Below are positions 36,397 to 44,565 of a DNA stretch of 64,000 nucleotides, in pieces (position 1 is the stretch's first letter; each line of letters opens with the position of its first letter). Made by a program: the position numbers and the translations under genes. Source of the stretch: Streptomyces sp. MJM8645 (GTDB lineage: Bacteria; Actinomycetota; Actinomycetes; Streptomycetales; Streptomycetaceae). The stretch is taken from the NCBI RefSeq assembly GCF_001625365.1, contig NZ_LJJF01000001.1, forward strand, positions 4,599,001 through 4,663,000. Reading direction: 5' to 3'. The notes beneath the pieces were generated by a model. That model made no database searches, was not told the origin of the DNA, and saw nothing but the letters and a program-made list of their open reading frames with translations.

Positions 36397-36621
36397 CACG
36401 TCGAGGGAGACGAGTACCTCCGGGCCCCGCGGGCCGAGAGAGCCGCCGGCAGCTGTGAAGGCGGCCCTGCGTCCCGGAGCGAAGACACTCCCGAGTGCGG
36501 GGAGGAAATGCCCCGCCGGCCAGCCCCCGTCAACGGGCCGCAATGAGGCCGCCGCCCGTGCGGGCGGCGGCGAAAGTGCGGTGGCACCGCGAGTTGCCCT
36601 TCTCGCCCGCACTCCGAAGGG
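36397..36621 (+). promoter_or_regulatory. T-box riboswitch, aspartate-specific (GAC specifier)
   Basis: Leader RNA that senses uncharged tRNA-Asp and controls aspS. Elements seen in order: Stem I (36397-36497) with AGTA loop-E motif at 36413-36416, helix CTCCGGG/CCCGGAG, GAGAGAG and GCTGTGAAG distal-loop elements (36436-36460), and specifier GAC at 36484-36486 followed by A. A 10-bp stem (36548-36571) follows, then the T-box TGGCACCGCG at 36582-36591. The latter sits in a helix GTGCGG-[TGGCACC]-GCGAG/CTCGC-CCGCAC (36577-36612) matching the antiterminator with its bulge. A competing CCCTTC/GAAGGG hairpin (36597-36621) and the Shine-Dalgarno at 36639 follow; no T-run is seen, so control may be translational. 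Confidence 0.85.
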
Positions 36622-36649
36622 ATCACCACGACGCCCCTGGAGGGCCGCG

Positions 36650-37927
36650 ATGATCCACCCGACGACCCGTGTCCTGGCCGCCGAACTACCCGGCCACGTC
36701 GGCGAATCCGTAGAGATCAGTGGCTGGCTGCACCGCCGCCGCGCACTCAAGTCCGTCACCTTCCTGGTGATCCGGGACCGCTCCGGACTGGCCCAGGTGG
36801 TCGCCACCGGCGCGGGCCCCGACCTGCCGGAGGAGACCGTCCTGCGGATCCGCGGCACCGTCACCGCCAACCCGCAGGCGCCGGCCGGCGTCGAGCTGAC
36901 CTCGCCCACCGTCGAGGTCCTGTCCAGCCTCGCCGAGGCGCCCCCGGTCAGCCTGTTCCGGCCGACCGTCGAGGCCGCCCTCCCGGTGATCCTCGACGGT
37001 GCCCCCGTCACCCTCCGCCACCCGCGCCTGTCCGCCCTGCACCGGATCACCGCGGCCTCGGTGGGCGGGTTCCGGGCCACCCTCGACGGCCTGGGCTTCA
37101 CCGAGATCCAGACCCCGAAGGTGGTCTCCTCGGCCACCGAGTCCGGGGCGAACGTCTTCGCGCTGGACTGGTTCGGCCGCCCCGCCTACCTCGCGCAGTC
37201 GCCGCAGTTCTTCAAGCAGGCGATGGTCGGGGTGTTCGAACGGGTCTACGAGACCGGGCCGGTGTTCCGGGCCGAACCGCACGACACCGCGCGGCACTTG
37301 GCGCAGTACACCAGCCTCGACGCGGAACTCGGCTTCATCACCGACCACCGCGAGGTGATGGCTGTGCTGCGCGAGGTGGTCGCCGGGATGGTCGCCTCGG
37401 TGGCCGAGCGGGCCGGCGCCGCTGTCGACCTGTTGGAGGTGAAGCCGCCCGAGGTCCCGGCGGAGATCCCGCAGCTCCACTTCGCCGAGGCGATGCGGCT
37501 GTTGGGCGTCGACGAGCCGGACCTCGCCCCGGCGCACGAGCGGTGGCTCAGCGAGTGGGCGCTGCGCGAGCACGGCAGCGAGTTCCTGTTCGTGGTCGGC
37601 TACCCGATGCGCAAGCGGCCCTTCTACACCCACCCGGAACCGGGCCGCCCGGAGTACTCCAACAGCTTCGACCTGCTGTTCCGCGGGCTCGAACTGGTCA
37701 CCGGAGGCCAGCGGCTGCACCGGCACGAGGACTACCTGGCCGCGCTGGCGGCCCGGGGCGAGCCGGTCCAGCCGTACGAGGGCTACTTGCGCTCCTTCGC
37801 GCACGGGATGCCGCCGCACGGCGGGTTCGCGCTCGGGCTGGAGCGCTGGACGGCGCGGCTCACCGGCACCGACAACATCCGCCGGACCACGCTCTTCCCG
37901 CGCGACCTGCACCGCCTGACGCCCTGA
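36650..37927 (+). CDS. aspS: Archaeal-type aspartyl-tRNA synthetase (probably Asp/Asn non-discriminating)
   Basis: A 425-residue class IIb aminoacyl-tRNA synthetase. The N-terminal OB-fold anticodon-binding domain (~1-105, 'VEISGWLHRRRALKSVTFLV') is followed by the catalytic core. Motif 2 is in 'VFRAEPHDTARHLAQYTSL' and motif 3 in 'GFALGLERWTARLTG'. The bacterial GAD insertion is absent and the length matches the archaeal/eukaryotic type, so this is probably additional to a standard ~590-residue AspRS elsewhere. His after GW in the OB fold and Pro in 'EAPPVS' are as expected for non-discriminating enzymes (tentative). The ATG at 36650 has GGAGGG upstream. Expression is governed by the T-box leader. 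Confidence 0.88.
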   Translation: MIHPTTRVLAAELPGHVGESVEISGWLHRRRALKSVTFLVIRDRSGLAQVVATGAGPDLPEETVLRIRGTVTANPQAPAGVELTSPTVEVLSSLAEAPPVSLFRPTVEAALPVILDGAPVTLRHPRLSALHRITAASVGGFRATLDGLGFTEIQTPKVVSSATESGANVFALDWFGRPAYLAQSPQFFKQAMVGVFERVYETGPVFRAEPHDTARHLAQYTSLDAELGFITDHREVMAVLREVVAGMVASVAERAGAAVDLLEVKPPEVPAEIPQLHFAEAMRLLGVDEPDLAPAHERWLSEWALREHGSEFLFVVGYPMRKRPFYTHPEPGRPEYSNSFDLLFRGLELVTGGQRLHRHEDYLAALAARGEPVQPYEGYLRSFAHGMPPHGGFALGLERWTARLTGTDNIRRTTLFPRDLHRLTP

Positions 37928-37936
37928 CATCTGACC

Positions 37937-37983
37937 CCGGCGGGCGGGGGGCACCGGACGGACCGGAGCCCCCCGCCCGCCGG
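37937..37983. terminator. Bidirectional terminator after aspS
   Basis: A perfect 16-bp GC inverted repeat (37937-37952 with 37968-37983) with a 15-base loop sits between aspS and the convergent membrane-protein gene. Confidence 0.9.
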
Positions 37984-38001
37984 CGGCGAATCAGCAGGCG
38001 G

Positions 38002-38484
38002 CTACTGCGCCTGCCCGGACTGCCCGGCCGGCGGCACCGGCTGCGCGTACGGGTTGTCCGGCACGGGCTGCGCCGGCGGAGCGTACGGCGCACCCTGCGG
38101 CGCGGCGCCCTGCGGCGGGACGGGCTGGCCGTACGGCGCCGCCTGCGGGGCGTTGGGGTCGTACGGCGCCGGCTGCGGGGCCGGCTGCTGGTTCTTGGCG
38201 TTGCCGCGCTCGACGATCGCCTTCACGGAGCTGGCGATCAGCGCGATCGGGAGGATGAACGCCTTGAGGAAGATTTCGTACCGGCCGCCTTCGAAGACGA
38301 ACGCGAGGTAGTAGGCGTACCCCAGGAATCCGAGGCCGGCGAGGACGTTGAGGATTCGCCAGCCGACCTTCAGGCCGCTACCGGGATTGACCGCTCCGAG
38401 GACCAGCATGGCGGCACCGCTGATCGCGAGCGCGACGACGTACCAGGAGAAAAGCGGCTCGGCGCTGAAATTGAGATTGTTCAA
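38002..38484 (-). CDS. Membrane protein with Pro/Gln-rich cytoplasmic tail
   Basis: A 160-residue protein with three hydrophobic helices in residues ~12-90 ('WYVVALAISGAAMLVLGAV', 'ILNVLAGLGFLGYAYYLAFV', 'FLKAFILPIALIASSVKAIV') and a ~60-residue disordered tail built from PYG/PQ/PAPY repeats ('QPAPYDPNAPQAAPYGQPVP'). Such tails are common in small actinomycete membrane proteins. No function is known. It starts at ATG 38484 and is a single gene between two terminators. Confidence 0.65.
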   Translation of the reverse strand: MNNLNFSAEPLFSWYVVALAISGAAMLVLGAVNPGSGLKVGWRILNVLAGLGFLGYAYYLAFVFEGGRYEIFLKAFILPIALIASSVKAIVERGNAKNQQPAPQPAPYDPNAPQAAPYGQPVPPQGAAPQGAPYAPPAQPVPDNPYAQPVPPAGQSGQAQ

Positions 38485-38670
38485 GGGGGGATTCCTGTGG
38501 GACGGGGGATAAGACGGTGAAGCCTTTGGGGCGACAGCGCAGGTTACCGGAGGCGGCCGACATTCGGCGTCGCCTTTTCATCACGGAGTCGTCGCACCCC
38601 GACGGAACGGCAATTGACGGGGTGGGAAATGACTGACTATGAGGTGCTGCGGGTCTTTTGCGGCCCCGGC

Positions 38671-38694
38671 GGCGAGTGCGGGAACGCACTCGCC
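38671..38694. terminator. Hairpin downstream of the VanZ-like gene
   Basis: A perfect 10-bp stem with a stable GGAA loop (GNRA type), 21 bases beyond the stop of the leftward VanZ-like gene. The rest of the 230-base gap 38485-38714 shows nothing recognisable. Confidence 0.75.
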
Positions 38695-38714
38695 GTGGTG
38701 CGGGAGGGCGGGCT

Positions 38715-39326
38715 TCAGCGGGTGGGGGGCGTGGGCTCGGCGTAGGCGCGGGCGCGCGCGACCGGCGGGCCGACCAGGGTGGTCACCTTCGGCGCGGGCG
38801 CGGCCCCGGACGCGGGCACCGGCATCCGGACCCGCGGCCGCCGGTCGCGCAGCAGCCGCCGCAGGCCGGGGACGAGGGCCAGGTGGGTGATGGCCACCCC
38901 GATCACGGCGAGCAGTATGTGGTCGACGTTGAGGACGTGCCCGGGCGTCCAGGAGGAGAGGAACTCCAGGCCGGTCGCCAGCAGGGCGGAGGCGCCGGTG
39001 GTGCGCAGGAAGGACGGCAGCCAGGGGGCCCGCAGTCGGCCGCCGGCCAGCGGGAGCAGCACGCCGAGCGGGGCCAGCAGGAGGAATTCGCCGACCACCT
39101 GCCAGCCGGTGGAGGAGCGGAGGGAGGCCAGTGGCGTCAGGTTGGTGTCGTACACCCAGGGAACCGGCAGCGGCCTCAGCACCACCAGCCAGAGGACGAG
39201 GGCCAGGTGACAGGTCAGGCCCGCCAGTCCGGCTGTTCGAAGGGGACGGTGGACGGCCGCCGCCGGCCGGTTCCTGGTCCGTGCGCCGGAACGCTCGTCG
39301 CGTGTCCTGGTGCCATCTCGCTGCAC
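38715..39326 (-). CDS. VanZ family membrane protein
   Basis: A 203-residue polytopic membrane protein of the VanZ family. After a ~30-residue basic N-terminus come about four helices with the family pattern 'NLTPLASLRS', 'EFLLLAPLGVLLPL', 'TTGASALLATGLEFLSSW' and 'HVLNVDHILLAVIGVAI' (a conserved Asp in the final helix region). VanZ confers low-level teicoplanin resistance in enterococci, but most actinomycete homologs have no proven role. There are no other van genes nearby. The Pro-rich cytoplasmic C-terminus is variable. Confidence 0.8.
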   Translation of the reverse strand: MQRDGTRTRDERSGARTRNRPAAAVHRPLRTAGLAGLTCHLALVLWLVVLRPLPVPWVYDTNLTPLASLRSSTGWQVVGEFLLLAPLGVLLPLAGGRLRAPWLPSFLRTTGASALLATGLEFLSSWTPGHVLNVDHILLAVIGVAITHLALVPGLRRLLRDRRPRVRMPVPASGAAPAPKVTTLVGPPVARARAYAEPTPPTR

Positions 39327-39430
39327 GGGGGGAAGGACGTGGACCGGTGGCGCGGTGGTTCCCCCCGGGCGTGAACATTCCGGGGCGCGCCCCCGTTCGC
39401 CCGCCGCCCCGGGGCCGAACGGCGGGGCGA

Positions 39431-39454
39431 CAGGCAGACAGGCAGACGGGCAGA
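39431..39454. repeat. 8-bp tandem repeat, three copies
   Basis: AGGCAGAC, AGGCAGAC and GGGCAGAC follow one another about 20 bases beyond the stop of the leftward lipoprotein gene. Short and possibly slippage-prone; no function evident. Confidence 0.5.
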
Positions 39455-39474
39455 CGGACGACGGGCAGGCGGGG

Positions 39475-39789
39475 CTACCGGCAGGGTGCCGCGGTCGGCA
39501 CCGCGCCGAACACGTTGTCGGCCGGCGGGGTGGCGGGCACCACCGTGGGCGACGGGCTCGGGCTCACACCGGCCTTGGCGGCGCCGCGGGCCGGCGGGGT
39601 CGGCGTGGGCGCCGACGGCGTGGCCAGGGCGGTCGGTATGTGCGGGGCGGTCGGGCAGGCCGTCCGGCTGGCCGGGGCGCCCGCGTCCACCGGGACGGCG
39701 GTCGGCCGGATGCCGCAGCCGGAGGCGAGCGCGAGCAGCAGCAGGGCGCCGGCGGCGCGGCGCAGGGCGGTGCGGGTGGGGGCGGTCAC
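39475..39789 (-). CDS. Small lipoprotein of the afsQ operon
   Basis: A 104-residue predicted lipoprotein: basic n-region, h-region 'AAGALLLLAL', lipobox LASG-C25. The mature chain is short, with two further Cys and a Pro/Thr/Ser-rich spacer. Its ATG overlaps the histidine kinase stop (ATGA), so it is translated with afsQ2. This matches the afsQ1-afsQ2-lipoprotein order of S. coelicolor (from memory). A role as accessory sensor of AfsQ2 is a reasonable guess. Confidence 0.78.
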   Translation of the reverse strand: MTAPTRTALRRAAGALLLLALASGCGIRPTAVPVDAGAPASRTACPTAPHIPTALATPSAPTPTPPARGAAKAGVSPSPSPTVVPATPPADNVFGAVPTAAPCR

Positions 39790-41330
39790 GTGGCGTCCTT
39801 GTCCTGGGCGGAGTCGCCGACAAGGCCGTCACCGGTCTCGCCCTCGTTCGGCGGAGGCGGCGGGGCCAGCGGCAGCGTCAGCGTGAACACCGCCCCGACC
39901 TCCCCGTTCGCCGCCGTGATCGTGCCCCCGTGGATCTGTGCGTTGGCCATCGCGATCGACAGCCCCAGGCCGCTGCCCTCCGAGCGGGCCCGTCCCCGGT
40001 CCGCCTTGTAGAACCGGTCGAAGACGTGCGGCAGCACGTCCTCGGGGATGCCCGGGCCGCTGTCGGAGACCTCGATGACGACCGAGCCCGCGGTCTGCCG
40101 GACCTTGACCCGCACCGGGGAGCCGCCGTGCTTGAGCGCGTTGCCGATCAGGTTGGCGAAGACCACGTCGAGCCGGCGCGGGTCGACCACGGCCAGGATG
40201 CCGCGCGGGGCGTCCAGTTCGACGGCGTCGTACCAGGCCCGGCCGTCGATGCAGGACATGATCAGGTCGGCCATGTCCACTTCGTCGGCGACGAGCTTGG
40301 CGGTGCCGGCGTCGAAGCGGGTCACCTCCATCAGGTTCTCCACCAGGTCGGACAGCCGCCGCGTCTCGCTGACCACGAGCCGTACGGCCGGCGCGATCAT
40401 CGGGTCCAGCGACTCGGCCTCGTCCTCCAGGATGTCGGTGACGGCGGTCATCGCGGTCAGCGGCGTGCGCAGCTCGTGCGACATGTCGGCGACGAACCGC
40501 CGGCTCTGCGCCTCGCGCGCGCTCAACTCCTCGACCTGCTCGTGCAGCGATTCCGCGGCCCGGTTGAACGTCCTCGCCAGGTCCGCGAGTTCGTCCCCGC
40601 CCTCGACCTCCAGCCGGGTGTCCAGGTGTCCCTGGCCGAGCCGTCGGGCGGCGTCGCCGAGTCGCTTGACCGGCCGCAGCACGGTCGACGAGGCGGCCTG
40701 GGCGAGCAGCGCCGAGCCGATCAGCGCGAGCAGCGTGGCGATGGCCAGCGACCAGCCCAGCGTGTTGAGGTCCTTGCGTTCGTTCTCCAGCGACTTGAAC
40801 ATGTACGCCGTCGGGCCGGTCGGCACCACCTTGGTGCCGCCGATCAGGAACGGCTGGCCCGCCAGGTTCTGCCGCTGCCAGTACAGGTGGTACGGGTACG
40901 GGTTGTTCTCGGTGACCTCGCGCTGCCGGGCGACGGTGGACTGCAGCGCCGCCGGGACGTCGGCCAGCGTGAACTGCCCCGGGTCGGAGGAGGCCGTGCA
41001 CTCCGGGTGCGCCGGGTCGGCCACGACCACGTCGTAACTCAGCCCGGAGCTGGCGACGGTGGACGCGAGCGCGGTCAGGTCCGGGCAGCTCGCGTTCAAC
41101 GGCAGCTCGGAGACGTTGCGGCTGAGCGAGACCCGGAAGTCGTTGAGCGCGGTGTCCTGGGCGCGCTTGAGCACCGCGTCGCGGTTGAGCCAGTAGGCGA
41201 TGCCGGAGGCCGAGACGGCGGCGAGCAGCGCGACCGCCGCGAACACCGCGATCAGCCGTACCCGCAGGGAGCGCAGCCTGCGCCACGGGCCCGCGGCGAA
41301 GCGGCGGGCCGTCGTCTGATGATCAGTCAC
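39786..41330 (-). CDS. afsQ2: Two-component sensor histidine kinase AfsQ2
   Basis: A 514-residue membrane kinase that phosphorylates AfsQ1. TM1 is at ~25-47, an extracytoplasmic sensor domain of ~150 residues has two Cys that may pair, and TM2 lies at ~195-215. It then has a HAMP domain ('RPVKRLGDAARRLGQGHLDT'), the HisKA box 'VADMSHELRTPLTAM' with the phospho-His, and the HATPase N, G1 and G2 boxes ('NLIGNALKHGG', 'DSGPGIPEDVL', 'GSGLGLSIA'). It is second in the operon after afsQ1. In S. coelicolor the pair responds to nitrogen conditions and influences antibiotic production. Confidence 0.93.
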   Translation of the reverse strand: MTDHQTTARRFAAGPWRRLRSLRVRLIAVFAAVALLAAVSASGIAYWLNRDAVLKRAQDTALNDFRVSLSRNVSELPLNASCPDLTALASTVASSGLSYDVVVADPAHPECTASSDPGQFTLADVPAALQSTVARQREVTENNPYPYHLYWQRQNLAGQPFLIGGTKVVPTGPTAYMFKSLENERKDLNTLGWSLAIATLLALIGSALLAQAASSTVLRPVKRLGDAARRLGQGHLDTRLEVEGGDELADLARTFNRAAESLHEQVEELSAREAQSRRFVADMSHELRTPLTAMTAVTDILEDEAESLDPMIAPAVRLVVSETRRLSDLVENLMEVTRFDAGTAKLVADEVDMADLIMSCIDGRAWYDAVELDAPRGILAVVDPRRLDVVFANLIGNALKHGGSPVRVKVRQTAGSVVIEVSDSGPGIPEDVLPHVFDRFYKADRGRARSEGSGLGLSIAMANAQIHGGTITAANGEVGAVFTLTLPLAPPPPPNEGETGDGLVGDSAQDKDAT

Positions 41331-41406
41331 AAGAGCCTGTCGTCGTACGGAAGTTCAGGGAGTTCAGGAATTTCGGGCGGCCCAGGCGGATCGGGCGGGC
41401 GGCAAA

Positions 41407-41451
41407 CAGGAGGACGGGAAGCAGGAGGACGGCAGGCAGGAGGACGGGAGC
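41407..41451. repeat. 15-bp tandem repeat, three copies, in the afsQ1-afsQ2 gap
   Basis: Copies of CAGGAGGACGGg start at 41407, 41422 and 41437 with an exact 15-base period, just beyond the afsQ1 stop. They lie in the 126-base spacer between the two genes and would be transcribed in an operon message. No function is assigned. Confidence 0.65.
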
Positions 41452-41456
41452 GGAAC

Positions 41457-42134
41457 TCAGGCCGGCGGGTCCAGCCGGTAGCCCACCCCGCGGACGGTGC
41501 GGATCAGGGTCGGCGCGGACGGCACGTCCTCGACCTTCGCCCGCAGCCGCTGCACGCAGGCGTCCACCAGACGGGAGTCACCCAGGTAGTCGTGCTCCCA
41601 GACCAGCCGCAGCAGCTGCTGGCGGGAGAGCGCCTGGCCGGGGCGGCGGCTGAGCTCCAGGAGCAGCCGCAGCTCGGTCGGGGTGAGCTGGAGGTCCTGC
41701 CCGTCCTTGGTGACGGTCATCGCCGCCCGGTCGATCACCACGGTGCCGTACGCGGAGGAGTCGGAGCTCTCCCGCTCGCCGCGCCGCAGCACGGCCCGGA
41801 TCCTGGCGTCCAGGACCCGCGGCTGCACCGGCTTGACCACATAGTCGTCGGCGCCGGACTCCAGGCCGACCACCACGTCGATGTCGTCCGAACGGGCGGT
41901 CAGCAGGATGATCGGCAGCTGGTCGGTGCGGCGGATGCGGCGGCAGACTTCGAAGCCGTCGATTCCGGGCAGCATGACGTCCAGCACGATCAGGTCGGGC
42001 CGCTGCTCCTTGAAGAGCCTCAGACCGTCCTCGCCGGAGGCGGCGGTGGCCACGCGGTGGCCCTGGCGGGTGAGGGCGAGTTCGAGGCCGGTCCGGATGG
42101 CGTCGTCGTCCTCGATCAGAAGGAGGAAAGGCAC
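41457..42134 (-). CDS. afsQ1: Response regulator AfsQ1 (OmpR family)
   Basis: A 225-residue transcription factor, the same length as S. coelicolor AfsQ1. The receiver domain has acidic residues D9-D10, phospho-acceptor D52 ('VLDVMLPG'), T in 'ILLTARS' and K in 'VVKPV'. The winged-helix output domain is at ~130-225 ('LQLTPTELRLLLELSRRPGQ', 'LSRQQLLRLVW', 'TVRGVGYRLDPPA'). The GTG at 42134 is chosen by family length. It is divergent from sigQ, with a matching binding site between them. Confidence 0.95.
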   Translation of the reverse strand: MPFLLLIEDDDAIRTGLELALTRQGHRVATAASGEDGLRLFKEQRPDLIVLDVMLPGIDGFEVCRRIRRTDQLPIILLTARSDDIDVVVGLESGADDYVVKPVQPRVLDARIRAVLRRGERESSDSSAYGTVVIDRAAMTVTKDGQDLQLTPTELRLLLELSRRPGQALSRQQLLRLVWEHDYLGDSRLVDACVQRLRAKVEDVPSAPTLIRTVRGVGYRLDPPA

Positions 42135-42263
42135 GGCCCCATTTTGGCCCACTCGAAGCGTCGAATCACCCCCAGGACCGGTCACCGACCGTATGGGAAC
42201 CGGAAGGAGCACTACCGGCGTCCGGTACGGAGGGAGGCGGACCGGGACGAAAGGCCCGCCCCT

Positions 42264-42279
42264 GTGACACCCCTGTGAC
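42264..42279. promoter_or_regulatory. AfsQ1 binding site (GTNAC-N6-GTNAC)
   Basis: GTGAC-N6-GTGAC fits the published AfsQ1 consensus of two GTnAC direct repeats six bases apart. It lies between afsQ1 (start 42134) and sigQ (start 42405), where AfsQ1 is known to act in S. coelicolor. Confidence 0.75.
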
Positions 42280-42404
42280 AGTCGGCGGACAGCGTCATCA
42301 CAACCGGCGGGCAAGATTTTCCATGTCGCCGCAGGACAGCGGGCCAACCCGGCCGGCTGGAAGGCGGCAACAGGAACCGCTCGTACCGACCCAGGGGGCG
42401 CACG

Positions 42405-43388
42405 ATGAACGCCATGCTTCAGACCCGGACCAACCCGGCTGTCCGCACCGCGCGTTCGTCAGCCACCGCCCCGCGGACCCGGTACGAGGTCAGGACCGAC
42501 GAGAACTCCGGTGCCGTGACCGTACGGGGGTGCGCGCACAGCACCGGTGGAAACCCTGTCGCCCGCCGGGTGAGCGGCGGCGCCAGGACGGGGGAGCTGT
42601 TCGGGATCGGCCGGGTGGGGAACGCGGCCGACTCCGGCAACACCCTCACGCTGCGGGGGATCCTCCCCGTCCGCGTCGAGGGCAAGGACGCTCCGGCGGG
42701 GAACCGGGGCGTCGGCGGGAACGGTCTGCGGACGGTCGGCTCGGGGGAGTCGGCCGGCCGCGAGGCCGCCGGTGCGACGCTGCTGCAGCTGAACCCGGCG
42801 GCGGCCCGCACCACCGAGGCGGGACGGGCGGACGCGCAGGGGGAGCACCCGGCCGTCGCGGAGGACCACATCACGGAGTTCACCGCGTACGTGCGTGAGC
42901 GCCGCGCCTCCCTGTACGCCACGGCGTACCACCTCACCGGTGACCGCTACGAGGCCGAGGACCTGCTGCAGAGCGCGCTCTTCAGCACCTACCGGGCCTG
43001 GGGCCGGATCACCGACAAGGCCGCGGTCGGCGGGTACCTCCGCCGCACCATGACCAACCTGCACATCTCCGCCTGGCGGCGCCGCAAGGTCAACGAGTAC
43101 CCGACCGAGGAGCTGCCGGAGACGGCCGGCGACACCGACGCGATGGGCGGCACCGAGCTGCGCACCGTGCTCTGGCAGGCGCTGGCGAAGCTTCCGGAGA
43201 ACCAGCGCACCATGCTGGTGCTGCGGTACTACGAGGGCAAGACCGACCCGGAGATCGCCGACGTGCTGGGGATCAGCGTCGGCACGGTCAAGAGCAGCAT
43301 CTGGCGGGCGCTGCGCCGGCTGCGCGAGGACGAGCACCTGAACAAGTCGGGCGACACCGTCCGGGCGTTCGGCGAGCTGGTCGCCTGA
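42405..43388 (+). CDS. sigQ: SigQ, SigE-family ECF RNA polymerase sigma factor
   Basis: A 327-residue sigma factor. The conserved ECF part is in residues ~155-315. Region 2 is 'FTAYVRERRASLYATAYHLT', then 'AEDLLQSALFSTYRAWGRI'; region 4 is 'ALAKLPENQRTMLVLRYYEG' and 'SVGTVKSSIWRALRRLREDE'. The first ~150 residues are a low-complexity Gly/Ala/Arg-rich extension, longer than in most SigE-family members. The ATG at 42405 is preceded by AGGGGG; internal starts closer to region 2 are possible. It is divergent from afsQ1, whose product is expected to control it. Confidence 0.9.
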   Translation: MNAMLQTRTNPAVRTARSSATAPRTRYEVRTDENSGAVTVRGCAHSTGGNPVARRVSGGARTGELFGIGRVGNAADSGNTLTLRGILPVRVEGKDAPAGNRGVGGNGLRTVGSGESAGREAAGATLLQLNPAAARTTEAGRADAQGEHPAVAEDHITEFTAYVRERRASLYATAYHLTGDRYEAEDLLQSALFSTYRAWGRITDKAAVGGYLRRTMTNLHISAWRRRKVNEYPTEELPETAGDTDAMGGTELRTVLWQALAKLPENQRTMLVLRYYEGKTDPEIADVLGISVGTVKSSIWRALRRLREDEHLNKSGDTVRAFGELVA

Positions 43389-43514
43389 CGCGGACGCGGG
43401 TGACGCGAAGGAGTGGAACTCCCGTCGGGGGACGGGTAGCGGACGGTCGCGGTGCGTGGACGCCGGCTCGGGGGAGCGGTGAACACGGGGAGCCCGACGG
43501 CCGTTCGGGGAAGG

Positions 43515-43553
43515 CGACGGGCCCGGTGCGGGGGAGACGCACCGGGCCCGTCG
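43515..43553 (+). terminator. sigQ terminator
   Basis: A perfect 16-bp inverted repeat (43515-43530 with 43538-43553), a 7-base loop, then TTCTTCGTGTCTTCGTT. A strong intrinsic terminator for sigQ, within the ~290-base gap to the convergent kinase gene. Confidence 0.9.
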
Positions 43554-43606
43554 TTCTTCGTGTCTTCGTTCCGCGTCGAGCCCCCGCCCGGAGCCGGCCC
43601 ACCCGA

Positions 43607-43702
43607 ACGGAGGACGGCCCCAACGGAGGACGGCCCCAACGGAGGGCGGCTCAAACGGAGCACGGCCCCAACGGAGGGCGGCTCAGACGGAGGACAGCTC
43701 CC
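43607..43702. repeat. 16-bp tandem repeat, six copies
   Basis: Units beginning ACGGAG start at 43607, 43623, 43639, 43655, 43671 and 43687, an exact 16-base period with a few substitutions. Two alternating unit types (ending GGCCCCA or GGCTCA) suggest duplication of unit pairs. The last copy runs into the 3' end of the uridine kinase gene (stop at 43683-43685). Confidence 0.85.
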
Positions 43703-44321
43703 GCCGCCCGGCCGCGGCACGGATCCGGCGCTCGGCCTCGGCCCCGGCGCACGGGTGGGAGCCCAGGGTGACCTGCCGCCCGACGATGGAGCGCTCGGCG
43801 CGCATCAGCCGCCAGCCGCGCCGCAGCAGCACCGGCAGCGACTTGCGGCCCTCCCGGACGTCCCGGCGCAGCCGGCGCCAGGCCGTGGTGAGCGCGCCGT
43901 TGCGCAGGCACAGGGCATCGCCGAGCAGGCCCTCGGCGGCGCACTCGGCGGTGATCTCGGCGGCGAAGATGCCCTCGGCGATGAACGCGGGGGCGCCGTC
44001 CAGGTCCAGGGCGCGGGTGGCGATCCGGCCGTTGTCCGGGATCGAGTACACCGGGACGTCGGCGCGGCCGGTCTCGTAGAGGCTGCGGATCGCGGCGACC
44101 GCCTGGTCGCGGTGCCAGGCGAGCGGGGAGTCCCAGTCGACCGCGCCGTCGGGCAGCAGCGGCAGGGTGGGGTCGTCCCCGTCCTTGTAGAAGTCGTCCA
44201 GTTGCAGGACCGGCAGCCCGCTGCGCTCGGCGAGCGAGGACTTCCCGGAGCCGGAGGGGCCGGACAGCAGGACGACCCGGGCGTGGGTCGTCGGCACAGG
44301 ATTCAGCGGGTCGTCACTCAC
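43683..44321 (-). CDS. Uridine kinase-like P-loop nucleoside kinase
   Basis: A 212-residue cytoplasmic kinase predicted to phosphorylate uridine/cytidine (or a related small substrate) with ATP. The Walker A motif 'GPSGSGKSSLAE' is near the N-terminus. It is followed by 'LQLDDFYKDGDD' (DDFY is typical of uridine kinases), 'WDSPLAWH' and 'FIAEGIFAAEI', and a basic lid region ('WRRLRRDVREGRKSL'). GTG 44321 is chosen because the upstream frame is low-complexity. It fits the salvage theme of the neighbourhood but has no copy of the nucleoside operator. Confidence 0.78.
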   Translation of the reverse strand: MSDDPLNPVPTTHARVVLLSGPSGSGKSSLAERSGLPVLQLDDFYKDGDDPTLPLLPDGAVDWDSPLAWHRDQAVAAIRSLYETGRADVPVYSIPDNGRIATRALDLDGAPAFIAEGIFAAEITAECAAEGLLGDALCLRNGALTTAWRRLRRDVREGRKSLPVLLRRGWRLMRAERSIVGRQVTLGSHPCAGAEAERRIRAAAGRRELSSV

Positions 44322-44444
44322 GGGACACCAGTCTGACGCATCCGGGCCCGATGCCGAAACCCGTCGGATCACACCTTCTGCGGGCCCGCGGATCGGCGAG
44401 CCGGAGGACGGCGGCGAAACGGCGTCGAAACGGCACGGAAAGGC

Positions 44445-44483
44445 GACGGACCCGCGCCAGGGGGGGAGAGGCGCGGGTCCGTC
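44445..44483 (-). terminator. Terminator after the deoC-aldehyde dehydrogenase operon
   Basis: A perfect 14-bp inverted repeat (44445-44458 with 44470-44483) with an 11-base purine loop, about 80 bases beyond the stop of the last aldehyde dehydrogenase-like gene. The 244-base gap has no coding sequence. Confidence 0.85.
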
Positions 44484-44565
44484 CAATGACCGTCCGGGCC
44501 CTGGGGGGGAGAGGGCACTGGGGACGGCCAGTCTGTGGAGTTGTTACTCGGTGTCGACGGGGCGG

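Noticed and set aside
43607..43702. Six regularly spaced repeats considered as a CRISPR array
   Set aside because: The repeats are 16 bp and directly adjacent, with no spacers and no cas genes, so this is a simple tandem repeat.
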